DNA from: Chitinophagales bacterium
GTDB lineage: Bacteria; Bacteroidota; Bacteroidia; Chitinophagales; LD1
Reading direction: 5' to 3'
Assembly (NCBI GenBank): GCA_026129525.1
Contig: JAHCHW010000009.1
Coordinates: forward strand, 112,285-176,284
DNA length: 64,000 nucleotides
Each line of letters opens with the position of its first letter. Positions within the stretch are counted from its first letter, which is position 1. Positions 44,041 to 51,622 of this stretch are shown here, piece by piece. The notes beneath the pieces are model-generated. The model ran no database searches and was not told where the DNA came from. It worked only from the letters and a program-made list of their open reading frames with translations. The position numbers and the translations under genes were made by a program.

Positions 44041-45321
44041 TCACCGCGCTCGCTCCACCGGGCGAATAATAAGCCGGATGTTACGGTCGTAGCTTAGGTA
44101 GTTCCACAACCAGTTAACAAACACCACCACTCGGTTTCTAAAGCCAACCAACAACATTAAGTGAAGCGCCATCCAGGTTAACCATCCGGCAAAGCCGCCA
44201 AAGCGTAGCTTGGCAACTTCAACCACAGCGCGGTTTCTGCCAACGGTTGCCATCGTTCCTTTGTCGAAATACCGGAATTTTTCCAAAGGCTGTTTCGCTA
44301 TTATTCGTTCAAGATTTTTGGCAAGTAATTTACCTTGTTGGATAGCTACCGGTGCCACTTGCGGATGTCCGTTCGGAAAATCAGCGCTAACCATACTGGC
44401 AACATCGCCAATGGCAAAAATATTTTGGTACCCGCTTACCGTGCTGTATTCATCGGTAATAATTCTTCCGCGTTGGTTAATGGAATCGGAATGCAAACCT
44501 GCCGGTGCGGCTCCTTTTATTCCGGCTGTCCATATCAAGTTAAACGTTCGGAGTTGTTTGCCCTTTCTGGTTTCCGCAACAGCACCATCATAATTTTGCA
44601 AACCGGTATTCAACCATACTTCGCAACCAAGCTCTTCAAGATATTGTTTGGCTGCTTTTCGATTTCCTTCACTCATTGCTTGCAATACTTCCCCTCCGTT
44701 TTCAATCAGAATTATCCGCATTTTCCTGAAATCAAGTTCCGGATAATCATTAGGCAACACATGGCGCTTTAATTCCGAAAGTGCTCCCGCAAGTTCTACC
44801 CCGGTTGGTCCACCGCCAACAATCACAAAAGTCATAAGCGCTTCCTGCTCCTGTAAATCGGGTGTTAGCAAGGCTTTTTCAAAACTCTGCAAAATTATAC
44901 TGCGAAGGTTCAGCGATTCGGTAACTGTTTTCATAGGTATCGCGCGCTCTTCCAAACTCGTGTTGCCAAAAAAGTTGGTAGTGCTGCCGGTGGCAATCAC
45001 TAAGTAATCATATTTCAATTCGCCAATGCTTGTAAGCAGTTTATTTTCCGCAGCTATTATTTCTTTCACTTCGCCCCAACGGAAATGAAAATTCTTTTGT
45101 CCTTTAAATATCTTACGGATAGGGTAGGCAATAGAGTCCGCTTCAAGCCCCGCGGTAGCAACCTGATACAGCAGCGGCTGAAAGGTGTGGTAATTGTTTT
45201 TATCAAGCAGCACAAGCTGCACATCGGCATTTTTCAGTTGCTTGGCTAACTCCAGTCCGCCAAAGCCGCAGCCTATAATTACTATGCGCGGAACTTTTAC
45301 TTCAGGTATGTTAATATTCAT
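44041..45321 (-). CDS. ndh: Type II NADH dehydrogenase (NAD(P)/FAD-dependent oxidoreductase)
   Basis: The 426-aa flavoprotein has the FAD-binding G-C-G-F-G-G-L-E-L-A (about 17-26), a second dinucleotide motif G-G-G-P-T-G-V-E-L-A (about 168) for NADH, and A-I-G-D-V-A before the C-terminus. The C-terminal hydrophobic W-L-T-W-M-A-L-H-L stretch is the membrane-anchoring region of NDH-2. It feeds electrons from NADH to quinone without pumping protons. Confidence 0.88.
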   Translation of the reverse strand: MNINIPEVKVPRIVIIGCGFGGLELAKQLKNADVQLVLLDKNNYHTFQPLLYQVATAGLEADSIAYPIRKIFKGQKNFHFRWGEVKEIIAAENKLLTSIGELKYDYLVIATGSTTNFFGNTSLEERAIPMKTVTESLNLRSIILQSFEKALLTPDLQEQEALMTFVIVGGGPTGVELAGALSELKRHVLPNDYPELDFRKMRIILIENGGEVLQAMSEGNRKAAKQYLEELGCEVWLNTGLQNYDGAVAETRKGKQLRTFNLIWTAGIKGAAPAGLHSDSINQRGRIITDEYSTVSGYQNIFAIGDVASMVSADFPNGHPQVAPVAIQQGKLLAKNLERIIAKQPLEKFRYFDKGTMATVGRNRAVVEVAKLRFGGFAGWLTWMALHLMLLVGFRNRVVVFVNWLWNYLSYDRNIRLIIRPVERAR

Positions 45322-45384
45322 AGAACCAATGTTTACCGGCTGTCATTTATCCGCTGCTAAATTGAAAAGAAATGGATACGCAAC

Positions 45385-45409
45385 TAAGTTTACGAACTGT
45401 TTATCTTTC
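45385..45409 (+). promoter_or_regulatory. Possible promoter of rnhA
   Basis: Two candidate -7 boxes precede the ATG at 45418: TAAGTTTA (45385-45392, with TTG at 45362-45364, spacer 20) and TATCTTTC (45402-45409). Each has one mismatch to TAnnTTTG. Confidence 0.35.
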
Positions 45410-45417
45410 GCGCTTCT

Positions 45418-45894
45418 ATGCAACGAGTAGAAATTTATACCGATGGTTCCGCGCGCGGAAATCCCGGCCCGGGCGGCTATGGAGTTATACTTAAATATGG
45501 CGATAAGGAAAAAGAACTTTCCAAAGGCTATCGCAAAACCACCAATAACCGTATGGAACTGCTCGCAGTAATTACCGGACTGGAAGCGCTCACCCGCAAC
45601 GGACTCGAAGTAGATGTGTATTCCGACTCAAAGTACGTGGTCGATGCCGTTAAGCAAGGCTGGGTTTTCGGCTGGCAGAAAAAAGGATTTAAGAACAAAA
45701 AGAACCCCGACCTGTGGCAGCGTTTTTTAAAAGTATATGCCAAACACAAAGTTCATTTTCACTGGATAAAAGGGCACAACGACCACCATTACAACGAGCG
45801 CTGCGATGTCCTGGCTACCCAAGCGGCAGACGGCACTCACCTGCTTATTGATAAGGAATATGAAGATGGCGCGGAGAATTTGTTTAAGCAGTAA
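45418..45894 (+). CDS. rnhA: Ribonuclease HI
   Basis: The 158-aa enzyme has the catalytic D-G-S-A-R-G-N-P-G-P-G-G-Y-G, N-N-R-M-E-L, Y-S-D-S-K-Y-V and H-N-D motifs with the DEDD carboxylates. It cuts the RNA strand of RNA-DNA hybrids. The basic W-Q-K-K-G-F-K handle region is present. It is convergent with the TSUP gene 6 bp away. Confidence 0.95.
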   Translation: MQRVEIYTDGSARGNPGPGGYGVILKYGDKEKELSKGYRKTTNNRMELLAVITGLEALTRNGLEVDVYSDSKYVVDAVKQGWVFGWQKKGFKNKKNPDLWQRFLKVYAKHKVHFHWIKGHNDHHYNERCDVLATQAADGTHLLIDKEYEDGAENLFKQ

Positions 45895-45900
45895 AGAAAC

Positions 45901-46707
45901 TTACCGCAGGAATGTTTCCTTCACCACAATGTAAACCCCTGCTGCCAAAATAAACCACCCGAACGTTTTTTTGAGTTGGCGGTTATTTACAAACCCGGAA
46001 AAATAGTTGCCCACAAAAACCCCCGAAACCGAAAACACCGAAAACAGGAAAAGAAATCTCCCGTCTAAATACGGGTTCGAACTTAAATCGCCCGCAAAAC
46101 CTATAAACGAATTTACTGCCACTAACAGCAGCGAAGTGCCAATCGCTTTTTTCATCGTAAGGTTAGCGAAATACACCAATGCAGGAGCAATTAAAAAACC
46201 ACCACCGGCACCCACAAATCCTAAAAATGCACCTGTGCCTGCCGCATAAAGCGCAAGCGAAAAGTAATTCGTGCTGTAATCTTCCAATGGTTTTTCCTCT
46301 CCGTTGCTATCGGTAATCATTTTGTAAGCGGCACCAAACATTACTATCGAAAACAGAAACAGGATGAAATGATTTCTGTCCACTTCATAGCTGCCAATGC
46401 TGAAAAGCACATCGGGCAGGCTGTGAATAACGAAACGCCTTACCACATACACCGCAACCACCGATGGCACCCCGTAATACAAGGCTGCTTTATAATCTAT
46501 CAACTGCTTACGTATGTTTTGAGCAGTGCCCGAAAGCGCAGCAATGCCAACAAGAAACAACGAGTAACCCGTAGCCACCGCAGCGTCTAATCGAAACAGA
46601 TAAACCAACACCGGTATGGACAACATGGCACCGCCTCCACCCAACAAACCCAATACTAAACCCGTAAAAAATGCACCGGCATATCCTAAAACCTCATAAA
46701 TATCCAC
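45901..46707 (-). CDS. TSUP family (TauE/SafE) membrane transporter
   Basis: The 268-aa protein from GTG 46707 has about eight hydrophobic segments and two TSUP half-repeats (G-L-L-G-G-G-G-A-M-L-S-I-P and F-L-G-F-V-G-A-G-G-G-F-L-I-A-P). TSUP proteins move sulfite, sulfoacetate or other small anions. A 42-bp tandem repeat array lies about 0.1 kb upstream. Substrate unknown. Confidence 0.88.
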   Translation of the reverse strand: MDIYEVLGYAGAFFTGLVLGLLGGGGAMLSIPVLVYLFRLDAAVATGYSLFLVGIAALSGTAQNIRKQLIDYKAALYYGVPSVVAVYVVRRFVIHSLPDVLFSIGSYEVDRNHFILFLFSIVMFGAAYKMITDSNGEEKPLEDYSTNYFSLALYAAGTGAFLGFVGAGGGFLIAPALVYFANLTMKKAIGTSLLLVAVNSFIGFAGDLSSNPYLDGRFLFLFSVFSVSGVFVGNYFSGFVNNRQLKKTFGWFILAAGVYIVVKETFLR

Positions 46708-46804
46708 GGCTGTAAAGGTTTATAAATTCCAAACCAAATTCCTTCAAAAACTCCCAAAATCAGGCAAAATATCCTCGTATCCCCCTCTTTATTAAAATCT
46801 CTAT

Positions 46805-47130
46805 GTTCCCAAAAGGCATCTCTGTGTAGCCAAACGCTCTCTCCGTGTCCCCAAAAGGCATCTCTGTGTAGCCAAACGCTCTCTCCGTGTCCCCAAAAGG
46901 CATCTCTGTGTAGCCAAACGCTCTCTCTGTGTCCCCAAAAGGCATCTCTGTGTAGCCAAACGCTCTCTCTGTGTCCCCAAAAGGCATCTCTGTGTAGCCA
47001 AACGCTCTCTCTGTGTTCCCAAAAGGCATCTCTGTGTAGCCAAACTCTCTCTCCGTGTTCCCAAAAGGCATCTCTGTGTAGCCAAACTCTCTCTCTGTGT
47101 TCCCAAAAAGCATCTCTGCGTAGCAAAACA
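46805..47130. repeat. 42-bp tandem repeat array (about 8 copies)
   Basis: The unit CCCCAAAAGGCATCTCTGTG plus 22 more bases repeats with period 42; the last copies (toward 47130) are degenerate. Since 42 is a multiple of 3 and the unit lacks minus-strand stops, all three minus frames stay open (155, 126 and 101 codons), encoding 14-residue repeats. I do not call any of these a gene. The array sits upstream of the TSUP gene. Confidence 0.85.
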
Positions 47131-47276
47131 CTCCCTTCATGTTCCCAAGTCACTGCTCATTATACCGGCTCATTGGCTAATAGTCAAATTATCCCATCCC
47201 CTGTAACAGCAAACTGCCATAGTTTGCACAAGTAAACCTCTCGTTCAGTTTGTTTTATCTCGGCCGAACAGGCAGG

Positions 47277-47550
47277 CAATCTCCCGCTCCTTCACTACCC
47301 CCCAAACCCGCCACCGCCCCGTCATTGCGAAGCATTTCCAACAAACAGCAGATAAATTCCAAAGCAATCTCCCGCTCCTTCACTACCCCCCCAAACACGC
47401 CACCGCCCCGTCATTGCGAAGCATTTCCAACAAACAGCAGATAAATGCTGAAGCAATCTCCCGCTCCTTCACTACCCCCCAAACCCGCCACCGCCCCGTC
47501 ATTGCGAAGCATTTCCAACAAACAGCAAATAAATGCTGAAGCAATCTCAT
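47277..47550. repeat. 88-bp tandem repeat with GTCATTGCGAAGC motif (3 copies)
   Basis: Copies start at 47277, 47365 and 47454 (periods 88 and 89) and a partial start follows at 47542. Each holds GTCATTGCGAAGC and ends in AAGCAATCTC, the two halves of a palindromic repeat seen across many bacterial genomes. ORFs over it are spurious. From 47131 to 47276 and 47551 to 47690 I see no gene. Confidence 0.8.
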
Positions 47551-47690
47551 ATCATCTTCAGGTAAAACAACGCTCCCTACTGTCCAAAGCAAACGCTGTG
47601 TCACGAGGCACCTCCTCAACAAAGTAGGGGCAAGCCAACAAATCCCCCTGTACTACAAGCTATTGAAAAATAAGCCATATCTTCGCTGCT

Positions 47691-48116
47691 ATGTTTTTAA
47701 AGCGCATCGTTAGTTTGTTTGTGGCATTGCTTCTGCTTTTTGCCGAAAGCGGGCAAGTGGTGTATGCGCACACCTGCTTTAAAAGCAATAAAACCACGCT
47801 CAGCCTTTATACCCCGGCACATTGTGCCGATCAGGTGCAGCAAAAAAGCTGTTGCAGCAATAAGCACAACCAAGCGGCAAGCGAATGCGTAATAGGTAAA
47901 AAAAGTTGCTGTGCGGTTTCTGCAACCTATGTTAAGCAGAGTTTCCCGGCTAATGAAACCGAACAGCGAAAAATATCGTTCCTTGTTAATTTGTTTTATC
48001 AGCCAACCGCCTTCATTACTCAGGTTTTCCAACTTTCTGCACCCCCATTTTTATTTGCTGAATCTCCTCCCATACTCCTTCGCAATTCTTCTTTCCTCTG
48101 CGTGTTCCGCTGTTAG
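47691..48116 (+). CDS. HYC_CC_PP-like secreted cysteine-rich protein
   Basis: The 141-aa protein has a signal peptide (about 1-26), then H-T-C, paired cysteines K-S-C-C and K-K-S-C-C, and a Pro-rich P-P-F tail. This matches the HYC_CC_PP pattern of small Bacteroidota proteins found beside TonB receptors and HMA-domain proteins, exactly the context here (48169 and 50440). A role in periplasmic copper or other metal handling is likely but unproven. A hairpin with a T-run follows its stop. Confidence 0.75.
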   Translation: MFLKRIVSLFVALLLLFAESGQVVYAHTCFKSNKTTLSLYTPAHCADQVQQKSCCSNKHNQAASECVIGKKSCCAVSATYVKQSFPANETEQRKISFLVNLFYQPTAFITQVFQLSAPPFLFAESPPILLRNSSFLCVFRC

Positions 48117-48148
48117 AAATTATCCGCTGCATTTGCGAATAATTTTTT
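48117..48148 (+). terminator. Terminator/attenuator before the TonB receptor gene
   Basis: AAATTAT-C-CGC pairs with GCG-A-ATAATTT around a 7-base loop and runs into six T (48143-48148). It begins right after the stop of the HYC_CC_PP gene and lies 20 bp before the TonB receptor start, so it could tune readthrough. Confidence 0.55.
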
Positions 48149-48168
48149 CCAACGTTTAATTTATTGAA

Positions 48169-50367
48169 ATGAGAACCCTTTTTTCAATTGCCTTTTTTCA
48201 GGCGTTTTTAGTAAGTGCGTATGCACAATCAATTACCGGAAAGGTAGTAGAGCAACTGCCTGCCGGCAAGCAAACTCCCATACAGGGGGCGGTGGTTGCT
48301 GTAATTGGAACCACCATTGCCGCAACAACCGATAGCACCGGCACTTTTGTATTACACAATGTTATTGCCCAAACGGCTGTCCTTGTTACCATCTCCACCG
48401 GTTATCGTTCCGATACTACAATACTCAACGGGCAAACCAGTGTTACTATCACGCTGCGCCCACTTCAGTTAACCGAAGTAGAAGTAAGCGCACGCAAAAC
48501 CACAAAAATGGACGCCACCCCCATGAACGTAGAAGTAATTACCTCGCTCGATTTAACCAAAGATGCCTGCTGCAACCTCAGCGAATCGTTCGAAAACTCC
48601 GCTACCGTTGATATTAGTTACAGCGATGCCGTTTCAGGTGCCAAAGAAATTCGAATGCTTGGCTTAGATGGCGTTTACACCCAAATAATGGTCGAAAACA
48701 TTCCTTCTATCCGAAGTATGGGTAACACATTTGGCATGAACTACATCCCCGGTCCCATGATGACCTCAATACAAGTAAACAAAGGGGCAGGCAGCGTGGT
48801 AAACGGCTACGAGTCAATAACCGGGCAAATAAATATTGAACTGAAGAAACCCGACCGCAGCGAAAAACTCTTTGTCAATTTCTTTATCAATCAGGATATA
48901 CGCAGCGAGTTGAACATCATTTCGGCTCATAAAATCAAAAAGCATTGGTCTTCGCTCACCGCAGTGCACGGTCAACTCAACTGGCTTAAAATGGATATGA
49001 ACCACGACCACTACATTGATAATCCGCTCGTAAAAAACCTGAACCTCTTTCAGCGATTTACCTACATGGGCGATAAAGGTTTTGGGGTTTGGTTGGCGGC
49101 AAGCACTAATCTCGAAGAGAGGAGAGGAGGCTCTTTTCATTTTAAACCTTCCCAAAGCCGGTGGGAACAAAATGCGTGGGGACTTAACCTCAAAACCCAA
49201 CGTGCTGAAGTATTCGCCAAAACCGGTTGGACTTTCACCGATTTTTCCAGCGTGGGCATTCAATACAAATATTACTACCACCACCAGCACGGCTATGTAG
49301 GACGCAGAAATTACAATGCCGCTGAGCACTTCGGTTATGTCAACGTAATTTACCAGCAGGAGATAAGCGAAAAAGAAGACCTCATTAAAACAGGCGCATC
49401 GGTTCAGGTAAACACGGTTGAAGAACACTTCGACACCTTCAGCCGCAAACGATTGGAAATTGTGCCCGGTGTGTTTGGCGAAACCTCCCTCAATTTCGGA
49501 ACCGACAGTAAGGTCATGCTCGTAGGCGGTATGCGGGTCGATTACCACAACTTGTATGGCGCATTTGCTTCGCCCCGCTTTAATCTTAAATGGAACATCC
49601 TCTACGACTTCAGCCTGCGCGTAAGTGCCGGACGGGGGTATCGCGTGCCTACCCTCTTTGCCGAAAATTTCGGCTTGCTGGCCAACAGCCGCGCTATCAC
49701 TATCAACCAATCAATTCAATATGAAGAAGCATGGAACTACGGGGCTAACCTTACTTACAAGTTCTTCCTCAATTTCCGCGAAGGCATGATAAGTGTTGAC
49801 TTTTACCGAACCGATTTCGTGCACCAGGTAGTGGTTGATTTGGAAGATGCACGCCAACTCCGGTTTTACAATCTCCAGGGAAAATCATTCGCCAACGCCT
49901 TTCAGGCCGATTTCACCTACGAGCCGGTTAAACGCTTCGATGTAAAACTGGCTTACAAATTCGAGCAAAACAAAACCGACTATAAAGACGGCAGAAAAAT
50001 TTACCCCCTTCGCCCCCAACACCGCGGGTTAGTTTCGTTGAGTTATACCACCAAAAAAGAACACTGGCGCTTTAACACCAGTCTCAACTGGTTTGGCAAA
50101 ACACGTATTCCCGATACATCGGTAAACGATGAAGCCAACCGCAGAACACTGCAATCGAAAGACTGGTTTCAGTTAAATGCACAAATAACCTTTAAATGGA
50201 AAAGATGGGAAGTGTATTTAGGAGGCGAAAACCTGCTCAACTTCATTCAGCAAAATCCCATAATAGCAGGCGATTCGCCTTTCAGTAATCAGTTCGATGC
50301 ATCGCTCATTTGGGGACCGCTGCGCGGAGCAATGGCATTTACCGGAGTAAGATTTGTGTTAGATTAA
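48169..50367 (+). CDS. TonB-dependent receptor, probably for a metal
   Basis: The 732-aa protein has a signal peptide, a carboxypeptidase-like regulatory domain (about 20-105), a plug (about 115-230; G-L-D-G-V-Y-T-Q-I-M-V-E) and a C-terminal beta barrel. It imports a substrate across the outer membrane with TonB energy. The plug carries D-A-C-C-N-L. Neighbouring HYC_CC_PP and HMA genes suggest copper or zinc, though this is inferred from context only. Confidence 0.88.
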   Translation: MRTLFSIAFFQAFLVSAYAQSITGKVVEQLPAGKQTPIQGAVVAVIGTTIAATTDSTGTFVLHNVIAQTAVLVTISTGYRSDTTILNGQTSVTITLRPLQLTEVEVSARKTTKMDATPMNVEVITSLDLTKDACCNLSESFENSATVDISYSDAVSGAKEIRMLGLDGVYTQIMVENIPSIRSMGNTFGMNYIPGPMMTSIQVNKGAGSVVNGYESITGQINIELKKPDRSEKLFVNFFINQDIRSELNIISAHKIKKHWSSLTAVHGQLNWLKMDMNHDHYIDNPLVKNLNLFQRFTYMGDKGFGVWLAASTNLEERRGGSFHFKPSQSRWEQNAWGLNLKTQRAEVFAKTGWTFTDFSSVGIQYKYYYHHQHGYVGRRNYNAAEHFGYVNVIYQQEISEKEDLIKTGASVQVNTVEEHFDTFSRKRLEIVPGVFGETSLNFGTDSKVMLVGGMRVDYHNLYGAFASPRFNLKWNILYDFSLRVSAGRGYRVPTLFAENFGLLANSRAITINQSIQYEEAWNYGANLTYKFFLNFREGMISVDFYRTDFVHQVVVDLEDARQLRFYNLQGKSFANAFQADFTYEPVKRFDVKLAYKFEQNKTDYKDGRKIYPLRPQHRGLVSLSYTTKKEHWRFNTSLNWFGKTRIPDTSVNDEANRRTLQSKDWFQLNAQITFKWKRWEVYLGGENLLNFIQQNPIIAGDSPFSNQFDASLIWGPLRGAMAFTGVRFVLD

Positions 50368-50389
50368 AAGGCGTTAAAACTGAGCCTGT

Positions 50390-50421
50390 TTGTTTTCAAT
50401 AAAAAACCATTACATAACTTT
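50390..50421 (+). promoter_or_regulatory. Promoter of the HMA-domain gene
   Basis: TTG at 50390-50392, 21-bp spacer, TAACTTTG at 50414-50421 (perfect TAnnTTTG). The ATG follows at 50440, so the gene can be expressed apart from the receptor. Confidence 0.5.
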
Positions 50422-50439
50422 GTTAAACAATAAAAAACC

Positions 50440-50802
50440 ATGAAAAAAGTAGTTGGAGTAATTACAACAGCCGTTTTTGTTTTAATAATGCAATTGCAGG
50501 CAGTAGCCGCCATGCCCGGCAAAAGCGAAACCGTAACCATTAAAACATCGGCAATTTGCGGTGCCTGCAAAAAACGAATTGAAAAGGCACTGCTTAATAC
50601 AACCGGAGTAGAAGAGGCAATACTCAACCTCAACAATAAAAAGGTGAAAGTAAAGTTCAATGCTTCGGTTACTTCTGCCGCAGCCATCCGTCAGGTAATA
50701 GCCGGCACCGGTTACGATGCCGATGATGTAAAGAAAAACGAAGATGCTTTCAGCAAACTTCCCGAATGCTGCCAGCGCCCAATGGAAGGCGACATGCACT
50801 AA
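50440..50802 (+). CDS. Secreted heavy-metal-associated (HMA) domain protein
   Basis: The 120-aa protein has a signal peptide (about 1-24) and an HMA domain (about 30-95) with the metal-binding pair I-C-G-A-C (CxxC) and T-G-Y-D-A-D. The C-terminus holds another C-C pair and M-E-G-D-M-H, possible extra ligands. It resembles periplasmic MerP/CopZ-type metal carriers and follows the TonB receptor by 72 bp. Specific metal unknown. Confidence 0.87.
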   Translation: MKKVVGVITTAVFVLIMQLQAVAAMPGKSETVTIKTSAICGACKKRIEKALLNTTGVEEAILNLNNKKVKVKFNASVTSAAAIRQVIAGTGYDADDVKKNEDAFSKLPECCQRPMEGDMH

Positions 50803-50816
50803 AACAAATTAGGCTT

Positions 50817-50845
50817 TTGTCTTGTTTAGATAAAGTCTAAATTTG
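50817..50845 (+). promoter_or_regulatory. Promoter of the SufT-like gene
   Basis: TTG at 50817-50819, 18-bp spacer, TAAATTTG at 50838-50845 (perfect). The box overlaps the upstream GTG candidate, so translation more likely starts at the GTG at 50851, giving a leaderless or nearly leaderless mRNA. Confidence 0.55.
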
Positions 50846-50850
50846 TGCCC

Positions 50851-51174
50851 GTGGAATTGGCCATTAACGAAACGGAAGTAAAGCAGAACATTATTGAGGT
50901 GCTCAAAACCGTATTTGACCCCGAAATACCCGTTAACATTTACGACCTCGGTCTTATTTACGAAGTGAATGTTTTTCCCGATGGAAATGTAGAAATAGTC
51001 ATGACCCTCACTTCACCCAACTGCCCCGCTGCGGGTTCGCTGCCCGGTGAAGTGGAGCAAAAAGCCAAAGCAGTGGCTGGAGTTAAAGATGTAACCTTAG
51101 AGTTGGTTTTCGAACCGGCTTGGAATCAGGAAATGATGAGCGAAGAAGCCAAACTCGAACTCGGATTTTTGTAA
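50851..51174 (+). CDS. MIP18/SufT family Fe-S assembly protein
   Basis: The 107-aa DUF59 (MIP18) protein has D-P-E-I-P-V-N-I-Y-D-L-G-L-I-Y near the start and the conserved S-P-N-C-P. Relatives include SufT and PaaD, which help Fe-S cluster maturation. GTG 50851 is preferred over 50845 because the promoter box covers the latter. BrxA/BrxB-type bacilliredoxin follows 31 bp after its stop, a frequent neighbour in Bacteroidota. Confidence 0.9.
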   Translation: MELAINETEVKQNIIEVLKTVFDPEIPVNIYDLGLIYEVNVFPDGNVEIVMTLTSPNCPAAGSLPGEVEQKAKAVAGVKDVTLELVFEPAWNQEMMSEEAKLELGFL

Positions 51175-51205
51175 ACAAATCAGTAAACCATAAAATCAAT
51201 CAAAT

Positions 51206-51622
51206 ATGTATCCCGCAGAATTAGTAGCCCCAATGAAAGCAGACCTTACAAGCGTAGGCTTCGAAGAACTTTTAACTCCCGCTGATGTGGACATTGCCTT
51301 AACCCAAACACAGGGAACCGTTTTTTTGGTGTTTAATTCAGTATGCGGTTGTGCAGCCGGTGCTGCCCGCCCTGCCATTAAAATGGCGGTAAAAAATTCC
51401 GCTAAACTTCCTGCCAAAATGGTAACTGCCTTTGCCGGTGTTGACCGCGAAGCCGTAAACAAAGCCCGCGAATACACCATGCCTTATCCGCCTTCATCAC
51501 CATCAATGGCGTTGTTTAAAGATGGAAAACTGGTTCACTTTGTTGAGCGCCATCAAATTGAAGGCAACAGTGCCGAAACCATTGCGGCACACTTGCAAAA
51601 AGTGTTCGAGCATTTTTGCTAA
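51206..51622 (+). CDS. BrxA/BrxB family bacilliredoxin
   Basis: The 138-aa protein has the YphP/YqiW-type motif S-V-C-G-C-A-A-G (active C-G-C). Bacilliredoxins remove bacillithiol from protein thiols; relatives also occur in Bacteroidota that may use another thiol. Its last 4 bases overlap the convergent esterase gene. Confidence 0.93.
   Translation: MYPAELVAPMKADLTSVGFEELLTPADVDIALTQTQGTVFLVFNSVCGCAAGAARPAIKMAVKNSAKLPAKMVTAFAGVDREAVNKAREYTMPYPPSSPSMALFKDGKLVHFVERHQIEGNSAETIAAHLQKVFEHFC

Noticed and set aside
46686..47153. 155-aa repetitive W-L-H-R-D-A-F-W protein
   Set aside because: All three minus frames are open only because of the 42-bp unit; no frame is favoured, and there is no signal or known domain.
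46805..47550. CRISPR array
   Set aside because: Repeats are directly contiguous without unique spacers, and no cas genes are present.
47250..47627. Small ORFs over the 88-bp repeats
   Set aside because: They translate a non-coding repeat on both strands and have no independent coding signal.
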